From: Marinimicrobium locisalis
Lineage (GTDB): Bacteria; Pseudomonadota; Gammaproteobacteria; Pseudomonadales; Cellvibrionaceae
DNA length: 64,000 nucleotides
Direction: 5' to 3'
Assembly: GCF_039822625.1 (NCBI RefSeq)
Contig: NZ_JBDLLG010000005.1
Span: 62,001 to 126,000, forward strand
The translations under genes were made by a program, and so were the position numbers. Within the stretch, counting starts at the first letter, position 1; each line of letters opens with the position of its first letter. Positions 16,109 to 26,036 of this stretch are shown one piece after another. The notes under the pieces were generated by a model. The model ran no database searches, was not told the DNA's origin, and saw only the letters and a list, made by a program, of their open reading frames with translations.

Positions 16109-18658
16109 TTAATCTAATTTCAACTCCCGCACCAAGCGAAAGCCGGTGGTGGCGTCCGCCTGCCCGGAGTGAACGGTTTCCCGGCTGAGGGTACATTCAT
16201 CCATGGGAGTCTCGTAGGAACCACCCATCGCCATCTTCCGGCCACCGGCGTAAACCCACTCTCTGGCGTTGCCCAGGTAGTTAACCAGCCCCCATCGATT
16301 CTGCTGGCCGACTCCGGCCCGCGATAGGGACCCGCCGCGTTGAATACCCCGGGACTCAAACCGACAGTTGCGGTTCGGGTCGGGAGGGGAGCCATTTGCG
16401 CTGGCGGCGTGGCGCCACTCCTCTTTTGTAGGCAAACGGTATTGATAGCCGGTTTTTTCCGTTAACCACTCGGCATATTGTTCCACCTGCTCGAAGCTGA
16501 CGTCCGTAACCGGCCATTTTTCAGCATGGCGGGTCAGCGGCTCACAGCCGGTGGCGCGACAGTAATGGTTGTACTCCTCAACGTTCACTTCTTCCTGCCC
16601 AATGGCGTAAGGGGGGCGCCCGCCAAACCCAGGAATGACCACCATGGTCGGCCCGGTACCCACACCGGCCACGGCGTCACGACAGCTCGCCCGAGGCCCT
16701 CGGTTACCCGCACCAGCCAGGGACGCGTCACAAGGATCCCTGGCTTCGATTGCGATTCCGGCGATTTGCGCACTGCGGGGAAAGGTCTGCATCGCTTGTT
16801 GTTTGAACGTCATCGCCCGATCGGGAAAGGTCGAACCAATGGTTTCGATACAGCTGGCCAAGTTGGTAACGATCCGGCTTTCCTGCCCCCGGTAACGCTT
16901 TGGGTCCAGCTCGCGCAACTTTTTAATGGCGACATTGAGGTCTTCCATGTTCAACTGCTGCCGACAGGCCAACTGCCGGTCGACCGTTGCCAAGGCGGTT
17001 TCGAATGCGTGATCGACTTTTACCTGCCGGGCCCGCTGCTGTTCCTGCTTCACCGCTTGGGCCTGTGCCTCTTGGCGTGCCAGCCGCTCCCGACGTTCTT
17101 CTTCCTTGGCCTGTTCAATCGCCTCGGCCACCTGTTGCTGGAGCGCCTCCAGAGCCGACGCATCGTCCGTGTAGCGATGGGCGTTGCTCAATAGCCGTTG
17201 GGTCACGTCAAATTCATCCCCTGCCAAGCGCTCGCCAATCTGATCGAGGTAATTTTGATAGATGGTGGCTCGTTGAGTCTCCATCCACGGGGCCGCCTTA
17301 CCCAACGTCTCCTTTAGTTCGCTATAGCTTTGCCAGAGGTTCTCCTCCCAGCGAGGGGTAAAAGAGGCGTTCGCCATGAGCGCCAGCAAAGACTCCTTCT
17401 GCATTTCCAGGCGCAGTTGTTGTTCGATTTCCGAACGCACTTCCTGCTCGGAGAACTGCGGCATCCATTCGGCGCGGTACTGATAGGCCGCGGCCGCCAT
17501 TGACCCCAATACCACCAGTGCCCCCACGGCGTATTTGAGCGTCGCTACCCGCTTGTGAGTGAACGCTTTCCAAAAGGCGGTTACCGAGGCCATTCGATCT
17601 TCACGCCGAAACGCCAGACAACTTTCAATAGCGCGCCATTGATACTTGTTTAAACCGGGTATACGTTTCGCCCGCAGTTTTTGCCGGGCCGCGTCATCGG
17701 CGTGAACACGGTTATAAGGATGCTCCCCCGAGAATATCTCGTAGGCGATGCAGCCCAGGGCGTAGATATCGTCCCGGCGATCCGGGGGCGAGCCTTCCAG
17801 CATTTCCAGGCTGGCATAGGCCGGGGTCAATGCCCCCAGGTTGCCCGCATCAAAGACCGTCTTGTCTTCCAGGTTGTCATCGGTTCGCTCGGCCTTGGCG
17901 ACCGCTCGGGCAATGCCGAAATCAAAGACCTTGGGCACACCCCGGTTGGTGACGAAGATGTTGCCGGGTTTCAGGTCGGCGTGAACAATATTCTCGGCGT
18001 GGGCATACTCCAGCGCCGAGCAGATGCCCTCCAGAACTTTGAGACAGTCTTCCTTCGGCAGGCCGACCCCTCGATATTGCGAAAGCAGCTTATCCAGCGG
18101 CTTGCCATCGAGGAACTCCATGGTCATAAAAACCGTATCGCCATCCCGGTCAAAATCGTGCACGTTCACGATGTTGGGGTGGGCAATACGCTGGGTTTTG
18201 CGCGACTCGCGCTGCAAGGCGATAAACGCCTCGGGATGAGAGCGGAACTCGTCACTCAGGACTTTAATCGCCACGTACGGGTCTCGGTCCTGGGCCTCGA
18301 CCTTCAGGCGATCCTTGGCCTTGTAGACCACCCCCATGCCCCCGGCACCGAGTACGTCTTGCAGCATAAAACGGTTTTTGAGCAACCCGTGAGGTGCGGC
18401 GGCGGAGGTTTGCTGCTCCGGACGGGGTGACTCTTTTTTACGCGCCACAACGGTACGCGCACTCGGGTTCACCACGGTGGCATCGGCGGCACCGCGGCGC
18501 TGTCGCTGAGCCGGAGACACGTAGCGAGTGGCGTCGGCTTGGGGTTCGCCCTTTGGGGCCGTGCCCTTGGCCTTCGGAGGAGCGAATACAGTCTCGTCCT
18601 TGGGCGGCAACGGTTTCTTGGGCGAAACTCGTGTTTTCGGATCCTTTGGGTCAGTCAT
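16109..18658 (-). CDS. ppkA: PpkA-type Ser/Thr kinase fused to an FGE/SUMF1-like domain
   Basis: PpkA phosphorylates the FHA protein to switch on the T6SS. The 849-aa protein has a disordered basic N-terminus (1-90) and a Hanks kinase domain (about 95-365). This holds the glycine loop GAGGMGVVY (104-112), VAIK (Lys132), HADLKPGN (Asp228) and DFG (246-248). A membrane helix follows at 374-391, then a periplasmic coiled-coil segment (420-600). The C-terminal domain (about 665-849) is of formylglycine-generating-enzyme fold (VNVEEYNHYCRATGCEP, YRLPTKEEWRHAA, YLGNAREWV, GGSY, GFRLV). The catalytic Cys region of true FGE (GFRC) reads GFRLV, so it probably serves as a sensing or binding domain. Confidence 0.92.
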   Translation of the reverse strand: MTDPKDPKTRVSPKKPLPPKDETVFAPPKAKGTAPKGEPQADATRYVSPAQRQRRGAADATVVNPSARTVVARKKESPRPEQQTSAAAPHGLLKNRFMLQDVLGAGGMGVVYKAKDRLKVEAQDRDPYVAIKVLSDEFRSHPEAFIALQRESRKTQRIAHPNIVNVHDFDRDGDTVFMTMEFLDGKPLDKLLSQYRGVGLPKEDCLKVLEGICSALEYAHAENIVHADLKPGNIFVTNRGVPKVFDFGIARAVAKAERTDDNLEDKTVFDAGNLGALTPAYASLEMLEGSPPDRRDDIYALGCIAYEIFSGEHPYNRVHADDAARQKLRAKRIPGLNKYQWRAIESCLAFRREDRMASVTAFWKAFTHKRVATLKYAVGALVVLGSMAAAAYQYRAEWMPQFSEQEVRSEIEQQLRLEMQKESLLALMANASFTPRWEENLWQSYSELKETLGKAAPWMETQRATIYQNYLDQIGERLAGDEFDVTQRLLSNAHRYTDDASALEALQQQVAEAIEQAKEEERRERLARQEAQAQAVKQEQQRARQVKVDHAFETALATVDRQLACRQQLNMEDLNVAIKKLRELDPKRYRGQESRIVTNLASCIETIGSTFPDRAMTFKQQAMQTFPRSAQIAGIAIEARDPCDASLAGAGNRGPRASCRDAVAGVGTGPTMVVIPGFGGRPPYAIGQEEVNVEEYNHYCRATGCEPLTRHAEKWPVTDVSFEQVEQYAEWLTEKTGYQYRLPTKEEWRHAASANGSPPDPNRNCRFESRGIQRGGSLSRAGVGQQNRWGLVNYLGNAREWVYAGGRKMAMGGSYETPMDECTLSRETVHSGQADATTGFRLVRELKLD

Positions 18659-18667
18659 GGCGTTCCA

Positions 18668-19489
18668 TCAACTCGCGTTGTTGTCCTCTCGCGTTTGGTC
18701 CCGACCGGTGGCACTCACCCGGCCGGGCTCTCCTTTAATTACGACCACTGAAATATTATCGGGCGCGCCGGCTTCCATGGCTGCTTCCATCAGCTCATCC
18801 ACACAGATGTCCGGATCGCGACTGTCCAGAATTTCGGAAATGCGGTCCGGCTCGACGGCCCCGTGCAGGCCGTCGCTGCACAATAAGTATAAGTCGCCCA
18901 CTTGAACATCAAACAAACGTAGATCCAGATGCAGCCGCTCCTCAACCCCCACGGCTCGAGTAATCACATTACTGCATTGGTGGCCGTGGGCCTCCTCGCG
19001 GCTGATGAGCCCCATCTGCACCATATCCTCCACCTGACTGTGGTCGCGGGTCAGCTGGTTCAGCTGCTGTCGGCGGTAGCGGTACAAACGGGAGTCCCCG
19101 GCCCAAAAGCAAATGCCAATGCGACCGCGAATAACCACATCCACGAGCGTGCTGCCCATGGTCGCGCCATCGAGGTGACTCAAGGCGTAGTGCTGTAGAT
19201 CCCGGTTAACGCCAAGCACACAGTCTTCGACACAGTCCACGGCATCGGCCAAGTGTTCGGGCACCTCCAACCGGTCCAAGGCCTCGACGATCTTCTGGCT
19301 CGCCAGGTCCCCCACCTCGTGACCGCCCATGCCATCGGCCACGGCCCAGTGGTCGCAGTCAGCGCGCGAAAGCACGGCGTCTTCATTCAGCCGCCGAACG
19401 GCGCCCTGGTGGGTGGCCGAGCAAGTGCGCCACCGAATCGGGCGGCGGTAGGTGGTATCCGGCTCTGACAGAGCTCTACTAGACTCCAT
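18668..19489 (-). CDS. pppA: PppA protein phosphatase 2C of the T6SS
   Basis: PppA removes the phosphate that PpkA adds and so switches the T6SS off. The 273-aa protein has the PP2C metal-site motifs: RRLNEDAVL near the N-terminus, VADGMGGHEVGDLAS, LLCSDGLHGAV and, near the end, GAPDNISVVVI. I chose the ATG at 19489 (MESSRALSE). It overlaps the tagF stop by 11 nt and begins just before the conserved domain; longer forms extend into tagF in the wrong frame. ppkA follows 9 nt downstream. Confidence 0.92.
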   Translation of the reverse strand: MESSRALSEPDTTYRRPIRWRTCSATHQGAVRRLNEDAVLSRADCDHWAVADGMGGHEVGDLASQKIVEALDRLEVPEHLADAVDCVEDCVLGVNRDLQHYALSHLDGATMGSTLVDVVIRGRIGICFWAGDSRLYRYRRQQLNQLTRDHSQVEDMVQMGLISREEAHGHQCSNVITRAVGVEERLHLDLRLFDVQVGDLYLLCSDGLHGAVEPDRISEILDSRDPDICVDELMEAAMEAGAPDNISVVVIKGEPGRVSATGRDQTREDNNAS

Positions 19490-20216
19490 GCTCCTCTCCT
19501 CGACGATCGTAGGGCTGCTCCCATTGCCAGTCCCGCCACTGGCCGGTGTACATGGCGGCCACGCTGGCCACCGGCGGCAAACCGTTGGCGGTGGCCACAC
19601 AGGGCTCCACTCGGTCTGACCCCCGCGTGGACCAAATGCTGTAACTCGGCGCCGAGGCGGTAAGCGCGGCGTCCAACAAGTACGGGTATACAGAGCCGGG
19701 ACTGTCTTCTTCATCCTGCATGACCACCACCCGCTGGCCGCCTCCCGGTCCCGGGCGCGCCTGGGTATAAGCGGAAGAGGTCGCCAATGGGACTTGCTGT
19801 ACCCGCGCCGCCATTTCTTCGAGCACCATCTGCCCGTCAAGCGCGGCCAGGGCAATCTCCTCCATGGTTTCAAACCAATCGTCGTTGTCGGTCAGCATAA
19901 CCGTGGCGGGCACCTGCGCGGCGGCACAGCCGAGAATCGTGAAGGGGAAATAGCGCCCCACCCGATCCACGCTTGGCAGGGAAATACCGGCCCAGAGGTT
20001 CCCGTCAATCACTCCCGGGGAGAGCGCAAAACGCCAAATGGGGCTGGTCAAGTACACATCCAGCCAGTTCTGCCCCAACTGTTCCTGGGTGGCGCCCACC
20101 ACTGACTGAAGCCAGTCGTCCCAGATATTGATGCATTGAGTCGACAGCCCACGGTGAATGAAGTCTCCGTGCGCCGGCAGCTTGCCAAAAAAACCGGTGG
20201 TGGCATTTCTCAACAT
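19479..20216 (-). CDS. tagF: T6SS-associated protein TagF (ImpM)
   Basis: TagF acts in posttranslational control of the T6SS. The 245-aa protein starts MLRNATTGFFGKLPAHGDFIHRGL, the typical TagF opening with the GKLPxxGDF motif, and continues with WDDWLQSVVG and SPIWRFALSPGVID. Its start overlaps the stop of tssM by 1 nt, and its end overlaps pppA, so tssM, tagF, pppA and ppkA form a tight group. In some species TagF is fused to PppA; here they are separate. Confidence 0.92.
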   Translation of the reverse strand: MLRNATTGFFGKLPAHGDFIHRGLSTQCINIWDDWLQSVVGATQEQLGQNWLDVYLTSPIWRFALSPGVIDGNLWAGISLPSVDRVGRYFPFTILGCAAAQVPATVMLTDNDDWFETMEEIALAALDGQMVLEEMAARVQQVPLATSSAYTQARPGPGGGQRVVVMQDEEDSPGSVYPYLLDAALTASAPSYSIWSTRGSDRVEPCVATANGLPPVASVAAMYTGQWRDWQWEQPYDRRGEEHGV

Positions 20217-23200
20217 TACAGCACCTCCGGGCAGCGATACTGACGCAGCGGGTTGTTGTTAAACAAGTTGTCGACACTACGGGTTTTCACTTCGTAGACC
20301 ATTTCATCCCGGCGATCGGCGCTGGCGACGACAAAGGTCAAATGATACACATCGGCTCGGGGTGTCTTGTCGACGTCCGCCTCATCCAGCGCCCGCAACC
20401 AAGCCCAGGGCCCTTCGTAAGTACGGTGGCGCCGCCCGCCGTTGAGCCCTTCAAACTGAAGCCGCAAGCGATTTTCAGCCCGGTTGCCCGACCACTCCAC
20501 CGAGCGCCAAAACTTCGGCCCGTGATTATAGCTGAGCACTTCACCGCCCATATCCACGGAGAAGCGCGCGTTCTCCTTGCTGAGTAGACGAGGCTTAAAC
20601 TCCAACGTCAGGCTGGGTGTGGTTTCGCCGTCTTGGAACATGACTTCGGTAATCTCCATCCCCTGACGCAAGCGCGCCAACGCGGAGGAGGATAGTCCCA
20701 GGCCGTAGCCGTCCACGGCGCGGCTGGACCATTGCCCCCGAGTATTGACGAAGGGATCAATATATTGGTCGAAGAAACGCTGGTGCATACCGCCCGGTTT
20801 GAAAAATTCACTGAAGTCGTACAGTGACATTTCGGCATCCGCGCCCGCTACCAGGGGATAGCGACCGGCGGCCATGCGCTGATAAGGCTGATAGACCTGA
20901 ATCTGCCACTCCTTGGTCAGGTGCGAGCGCGCGGAAATTAGGATCACCCGCCAGGTTTCCTGTGACAGACTGGTCAGCCACTGCTCCAGCGGCTGAGGCA
21001 GGTTGCGCGCGTAACCGCGGAGACTCGTCGCCGGGTTGCCGGCCCCGTCGGCAAAGCGTTCGCGGGCGATTTCAAACGCGCGCTGGTCCGGGTTCGGAGC
21101 CATTCGAATGTCTTGCAGAAAATCACTCAGCTTTCTCAGATCGTCCAACACGACGTGGATCGGGGCTTGGCCACTGTCCCCCCCCATCAAACGATGAATT
21201 TCACTGAAGTGCTTGTCCACGCGGGTGGAGTCAATGGTGGAGGCAATCAGGTCGGTCGCCATGTCGGCGCGCCGACTGCGGCCGGCATTGCCCACCGTCT
21301 CTTTCATTTTGGGATTGGTCAGACGGGTTTGCTGGGCGCTGACCTGAAGCACACTGTACAGCGGGGAATACAACGGATCAGCGGCCCGCGCCAGAACATC
21401 GCTGCCCTGGTTCAAGCTGCTGAAGGGTTTTACCTCCAGTGACTGCAGCGCGTGGCTCCAAGCCCGGATGTAGTCATCGAGGTACAGCGCGGTCACCCGC
21501 TCACTCAGCTCACCGAGATCCTCGTCGCTCATATCCTGAGCCGACTCATCCAGGCTGGCAAAAATCCACCGGTCATTGACCAGCTCGCGAAGGACCGGCG
21601 AGCGACTGGACAGGTCGATGGTTTTGTAGCCTTCGCGGGTAAACATCCAAGGAATCTGGCTAGCCTCGCGCAGCGTCGGCCCGTGTTCAAAAACGGTCGT
21701 CAGTTGATCGCCGTACTGCGTACGCAGATCCACCGGCCGTTGGTACTCCGGTTTGTCTTGAATGCGGTTGTAGACCCGCTGGGCTACCGGAACCTGCAGC
21801 AGACGCTGGGCCGTCCGGCGGCTCAGACTGTCGTTCAGAGGTTGGTCGTCCAACTCCAGCGCGAGCAAGTCGCTCAAGTGCTGGGTTAGCTGGGCCCGCT
21901 CGGCGCCGGCCAGCACCGGGCTCTGCTCCCAACGGCGGGAGAACCAACCAGCCACCCGCTCGGGCTCCATGCGCTCGACATCACCAAACATCTGGTAAAC
22001 CCGGAAGTGATTGTAGAGGGCCAGATCTTCCTCGGTATCGAGCAGGGCGGTTTCCAGCTCCCGCAGCAGCGCCTGGGTAAAGGGGCCTCGCAGATACCGT
22101 TGATAGGCCTCGTCCGCGCGCTCGTCAATACGGCCGTCGTATAAGCCGACGCCACTTAGCCACGGGTGGGCTTCCTGGTCATAGACACTGCTTGCCTGCG
22201 CCAGCGACGTCAGCGGGGCCAGGGTGGCCCGCACGCCCCCGCGCCAATGGTCGGGCTGAGAGGCGGCTTCGAAATCGTTCAGGTGCCCTCGCACATCCTC
22301 CATAAAGCTGGCATGGCGACCCACACTGCCAGTCCACACCGTCAGCAGCCCCACTACCGAAGCGGCGAGCGCACCGTAGGCGGTCCGACGCCCCCACCGG
22401 CGCCAGCGCTCGTAGCGCGGGTTGGTACCCACCAGCTCCGACTCGGGGAAAATCACATCCTGAAACAAGCGGCCGAGGAAAAAGCTCTTACCACGATTCA
22501 GCCCCGTTTCCATGGCTTCGCGTGCGAATCCGAACTGGGAGGAGACGGCGCTCATCAGGCGGTCAATGGGCGTACCGTCCTGCGTGCCGCTAGAGAAATA
22601 GACCCCTCGCAAAAAGGGTTGGTACCGGTAACGGTTGGCCGCAAAAGTCTGCCGAACAAAGGACTGCGCCAGGGCATTCACCTGTTCCACTTGTTTGGGG
22701 AACTGCTCGATGGCACTGCGACGGGTACCATCGCGCTCCTGATGCATGCGCCACAGCACCCGGTCATACAGGCGGGTTTCCAGGTTTTGCAGTTCCCGGC
22801 CAATAAACTCAAAGTCCGGCGCCTCATCGGGCTGGCTGGCATGGGGCAAGGTCAGCCCCCACACCTGCTCGCGCTCTTCCTTGCCCAGATCCTCAAAGAA
22901 CTCATTGAAGCCGGAAATCAAATCGGCTTTGGTAAACATGAGGTACACCGGAAACCTGACTTCCAGCTTGGCCATCAGCTCGTCAATCCGGGTGCGAATC
23001 GTGCGCGCGTGACGCAGGCGCTCTTCTTCGGTTTGGGTCAGCAGGTCCTGAACACTGACAGAGACAATGACGCCGTTGATGGGGCGACGGCGGCGGTGCT
23101 TTTTCAATAGCCCCAAAAACCCTTCCCACGCCGAACTGTCCACCACCCGGTGGCTGTCCTGGGTCGTGTAGCGCCCGGCGGTGTCCACCAGCACGGCGTC

Positions 23201-23752
23201 ATTGGTAAACCACCAGTCACAGTTGCGCGTGCCTCCGATGCCCTGCAGCGCGCCCTTGCCGAACTTGTCCGCCAGCGGGAACTCCAGCCCGGAGTTCACC
23301 AGTGCGGTGGTTTTACCGGCGCCGGGCGGGCCCACAATGATGTACCAGGGCAGCTCGTACAGCGCCCGGGTTTTGTTGGCGGCGCCCCGGAAACGGCGCT
23401 GACGCAGAGTGCTGAGCGCGTCGCTAAAGCGCTGCTGAATCTGATGCACTTCATCACTGGCCTGGCTACTGGCATAGTCCTGGGTACCGGCCTGCTGTGT
23501 CTCTTTAATGTCGTCTACCAGAGCACTGTTTTGGCGGCGGTCTTTCCACTGCAAGCGCAGGTTGTTCAACCCCCAGAGCACCAGCAACACCAAAATGGCC
23601 AGCAGCCGGGCCGTGCTGCCCCCCAGGGGCGCGACATTGTCTTCACCAAACTTGATGTAGGGGCCGCCAAACCAGATCAATAACGACAGCAGCAGCACAC
23701 CCAGCAGCGAGATGGTAACCGGGTGGGTAATAAAGGCTTTTATGCGTTTCAT
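20216..23752 (-). CDS. tssM: T6SS inner-membrane protein TssM (IcmF)
   Basis: TssM spans the inner membrane and joins TssJ and TssL in the membrane complex. The 1178-aa protein has two membrane helices near residues 12-30 and 48-62. A cytoplasmic GTPase-like domain has Walker A GPPGAGKTT (141-149) and TNDAVLVDTAGRYTTQD. A third helix lies near residue 450 (RRTAYGALAASVVGLLTVW), and a large periplasmic IcmF domain runs to the C-terminus. The Walker A motif is intact, unlike in some TssM proteins. It lies 26 nt after tssL. Confidence 0.96.
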   Translation of the reverse strand: MKRIKAFITHPVTISLLGVLLLSLLIWFGGPYIKFGEDNVAPLGGSTARLLAILVLLVLWGLNNLRLQWKDRRQNSALVDDIKETQQAGTQDYASSQASDEVHQIQQRFSDALSTLRQRRFRGAANKTRALYELPWYIIVGPPGAGKTTALVNSGLEFPLADKFGKGALQGIGGTRNCDWWFTNDAVLVDTAGRYTTQDSHRVVDSSAWEGFLGLLKKHRRRRPINGVIVSVSVQDLLTQTEEERLRHARTIRTRIDELMAKLEVRFPVYLMFTKADLISGFNEFFEDLGKEEREQVWGLTLPHASQPDEAPDFEFIGRELQNLETRLYDRVLWRMHQERDGTRRSAIEQFPKQVEQVNALAQSFVRQTFAANRYRYQPFLRGVYFSSGTQDGTPIDRLMSAVSSQFGFAREAMETGLNRGKSFFLGRLFQDVIFPESELVGTNPRYERWRRWGRRTAYGALAASVVGLLTVWTGSVGRHASFMEDVRGHLNDFEAASQPDHWRGGVRATLAPLTSLAQASSVYDQEAHPWLSGVGLYDGRIDERADEAYQRYLRGPFTQALLRELETALLDTEEDLALYNHFRVYQMFGDVERMEPERVAGWFSRRWEQSPVLAGAERAQLTQHLSDLLALELDDQPLNDSLSRRTAQRLLQVPVAQRVYNRIQDKPEYQRPVDLRTQYGDQLTTVFEHGPTLREASQIPWMFTREGYKTIDLSSRSPVLRELVNDRWIFASLDESAQDMSDEDLGELSERVTALYLDDYIRAWSHALQSLEVKPFSSLNQGSDVLARAADPLYSPLYSVLQVSAQQTRLTNPKMKETVGNAGRSRRADMATDLIASTIDSTRVDKHFSEIHRLMGGDSGQAPIHVVLDDLRKLSDFLQDIRMAPNPDQRAFEIARERFADGAGNPATSLRGYARNLPQPLEQWLTSLSQETWRVILISARSHLTKEWQIQVYQPYQRMAAGRYPLVAGADAEMSLYDFSEFFKPGGMHQRFFDQYIDPFVNTRGQWSSRAVDGYGLGLSSSALARLRQGMEITEVMFQDGETTPSLTLEFKPRLLSKENARFSVDMGGEVLSYNHGPKFWRSVEWSGNRAENRLRLQFEGLNGGRRHRTYEGPWAWLRALDEADVDKTPRADVYHLTFVVASADRRDEMVYEVKTRSVDNLFNNNPLRQYRCPEVL

Positions 23753-23778
23753 AAGTGCGTGGGTTCCCTTTTGCGCCC

Positions 23779-24657
23779 CTATAAAGCGTTCGGACTGGAG
23801 GATTCAATGGATTCGTTGACGCTTTGCAATTGCTCCACCACCGGAGAAGAGCTGGTGTACAACCAATAGCGAAACCCGGAATAGGTCAGGACCAACACCA
23901 GGGCGACCATGGCCGCCCAAACCCATAAAGGGATGGCCTGAGTCAGTGTCGAGCGGGTCTGCCCCAACCCTTCCCACGTGGGAGAAAGAGAGCGCTCGTG
24001 TTCGCCCCGGTAACGGCGAATGGTGCGGTAGACATCGTCTTTAATCTGCTCAAGAACGTCGCGCCCGCGATTGGCCAAGCGGTAACGCCCCTCAAAACCG
24101 AGGCTCAGACACAGATACATCAACTCCAGCATATCGAGATTTTGGGAGGGCGCTTGGTTCATGCGGTCAAGAATTTGGAAGAACTTTTCGCCACCGGAGG
24201 TTTCGTTGTGAAAAGCGCTTAGCAGCGTCCGTTGCGCCCAGGGGCTATCGCTCCCCCAAGGCGTATTGAGCACCGCCTCATCCAAAACCGAGCACAAAAT
24301 ATAGCGCGCGGCCAACACCGTTTCAGGCGGGAGGCCCTGCTCGCGCGCCTTTCCCTCGAACTGGCGGATTTCCTGGGTCAACTGACGATAGAGCCCCGCC
24401 ACGTCGGGGTGGCGGGCGGACTGCCGCACTTTGCTATGAACGGCCAGCAGTGTATCCGCCGCGCTCACCAGCGGGTTCAATCCTCGACTGGGCAGCAGGG
24501 CCTCAGGGGCGACTGGCTGACGCGGTGGGGGCGTCACGGGCTCGGCCTGCCGGGGGGCCGGCGGCGGCTCCGGCCGGGCGCCCGGAGAAGACTTCATGCG
24601 CGTGCGGTCACCGCCTGGCTTGGGCTGGCGAAATACCGTTTTATCGGGGGAATCCAT
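23779..24657 (-). CDS. tssL: T6SS inner-membrane protein TssL (DotU), short form
   Basis: TssL forms part of the membrane complex and contacts the baseplate. The 292-aa protein has a Pro-rich cytosolic start (1-55), the DotU domain (about 60-245, with ARYILCSVLDEAVLNTPWG and FFQILDRMNQAPSQNLDMLELMYLCLSLGFEGRY in part) and one C-terminal membrane helix (about 248-268). It has no peptidoglycan-binding OmpA domain, so this system must anchor to the wall by another route. It follows tssK by 24 nt. Confidence 0.95.
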   Translation of the reverse strand: MDSPDKTVFRQPKPGGDRTRMKSSPGARPEPPPAPRQAEPVTPPPRQPVAPEALLPSRGLNPLVSAADTLLAVHSKVRQSARHPDVAGLYRQLTQEIRQFEGKAREQGLPPETVLAARYILCSVLDEAVLNTPWGSDSPWAQRTLLSAFHNETSGGEKFFQILDRMNQAPSQNLDMLELMYLCLSLGFEGRYRLANRGRDVLEQIKDDVYRTIRRYRGEHERSLSPTWEGLGQTRSTLTQAIPLWVWAAMVALVLVLTYSGFRYWLYTSSSPVVEQLQSVNESIESSSPNAL

Positions 24658-24681
24658 AAGCGCTCCTCGTCCGTTCCGGCG

Positions 24682-26016
24682 TTATTGCCGAATGGCCCAA
24701 AATTCCATTTCCAGTCCGGGGAAGTCCCCACCCACATGCAGGGCAAAACCACCGGACATGGACATTTCCTTCCAGAAGGCACTGCGCTTCTCCAGCTCGA
24801 AATACGCATAGCCGGAACGGAAGGGAATTTGCCGCGGCGCCACAGGCAGGGGCTTGATTTCGATGCCCGGCATGGCGGCGTTCACCAACTGGCGAATGCG
24901 CTCCACCGGACCGATCTTAATCTGCGCCGGCAGGCGGGAACGCAGGGTTTCCTCGGCCACATCCGCTCGAACCGCCAACACAAAGGAGGCTGAGTTCAAC
25001 AGGCTGCGATCTGGAACCTCGGCCACGCGAATACCGTACTTTTTCTCCTCCATCGGCAGCGAAATGGCGGTTTGTTCGTACACCATCGAAAGGTAGGTAC
25101 GCAGGGTGCTCATCAGGGGCAGAAATGTCTCCTGCAGCTGATCGTGCCGGTAAGGAGCGAAATCCGGTGGACGCTTGTCTTTCGCCACGAAGGTGGACAA
25201 CTCGCCGGCCATTAACAGCAGTTGCTGAAACATAATGACCGGGTGCAGGTTACGAACTTGTGCCAGGTGATTAATAAGTGGCTCAAAGCGGTTGATCATC
25301 TGCAGCATCATGTAATCGGCGATTTCGGCGGTACCGCCGCGCCGCGCGTCTGCCAGACGCCCCGCGATGGCCTCTCCGCGGTGATGCAAGAGCCCACCCA
25401 GCTCCGGCAGAAATCCGCCGAGCTTGGCGGCGGCCGAGACATCCAGGCAGGTAGGCAGATACTGGTCATCCACCAGCACTTTGTGATCGTCGCGAGTCTC
25501 CGCTATGCGAAGGACTCCGATGCAGGCGTAACCACTCAGGTCTTCGGTTTCCAGCATCAGCCGCAAACGCAGCTTGCCGACATCCACCGGCCGGGTATCC
25601 CCGCCTTCGGAGGTCACATCGCGGGCACTGACTTCGGAGACGTAGTAGCGGGCCAGCGCCTGGGTATCGTCATCCCGGGAAACGTCCACGGCGCCCGCCC
25701 GGCGCACCGGTACCGCCAAGTACACGAGCGTGTTGTGCAGACCTTCCGGCAATTCCAGTACAGGCGGCGCATCGTCCACTTCGGGAAAGTTAAACGGTGT
25801 CCCATCGGGGAACACCCCCTGGCCCTGCAATATCGACAGTTTGCCCAGGTTCAACAGCTGCTGATCCAGCTCCCAGGACTGTAGCCCCCAGCCATAGGCG
25901 CCCAGCGCGCTGCACTTGGCATCAATGTAGCGCTCCACGTAGCGGTCGTACTGCTGGAAATGCTGGGGATTTAAAAACATTCCCTCGGACCAGATCACCT
26001 TGCTGCTCAGTGACAT
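24682..26016 (-). CDS. tssK: T6SS baseplate protein TssK
   Basis: TssK links the baseplate to the membrane complex. The 444-aa protein starts MSLSSKVIWSEGMFLNPQHFQQYDRY, with the conserved VIWSEGMFLxPQHFQ motif, and ends with YAYFELEKRSAFWKEMSMSGGFALHVGGDFPGLEMEFWAIR (key positions only: FPGLEMEFWAI). The length is typical. It lies between tssJ and tssL with 20 and 24 nt gaps. Confidence 0.97.
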   Translation of the reverse strand: MSLSSKVIWSEGMFLNPQHFQQYDRYVERYIDAKCSALGAYGWGLQSWELDQQLLNLGKLSILQGQGVFPDGTPFNFPEVDDAPPVLELPEGLHNTLVYLAVPVRRAGAVDVSRDDDTQALARYYVSEVSARDVTSEGGDTRPVDVGKLRLRLMLETEDLSGYACIGVLRIAETRDDHKVLVDDQYLPTCLDVSAAAKLGGFLPELGGLLHHRGEAIAGRLADARRGGTAEIADYMMLQMINRFEPLINHLAQVRNLHPVIMFQQLLLMAGELSTFVAKDKRPPDFAPYRHDQLQETFLPLMSTLRTYLSMVYEQTAISLPMEEKKYGIRVAEVPDRSLLNSASFVLAVRADVAEETLRSRLPAQIKIGPVERIRQLVNAAMPGIEIKPLPVAPRQIPFRSGYAYFELEKRSAFWKEMSMSGGFALHVGGDFPGLEMEFWAIRQ

Positions 26017-26036
26017 AAGACGTTCCCTATTCCCGA

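Noticed and set aside
18668..19873. Long 401-codon reading frame for the PP2C gene
   Set aside because: The extra N-terminus is the tagF gene in another frame and has low-complexity, Arg/Trp-rich residues. The ATG at 19489 gives a normal PppA.
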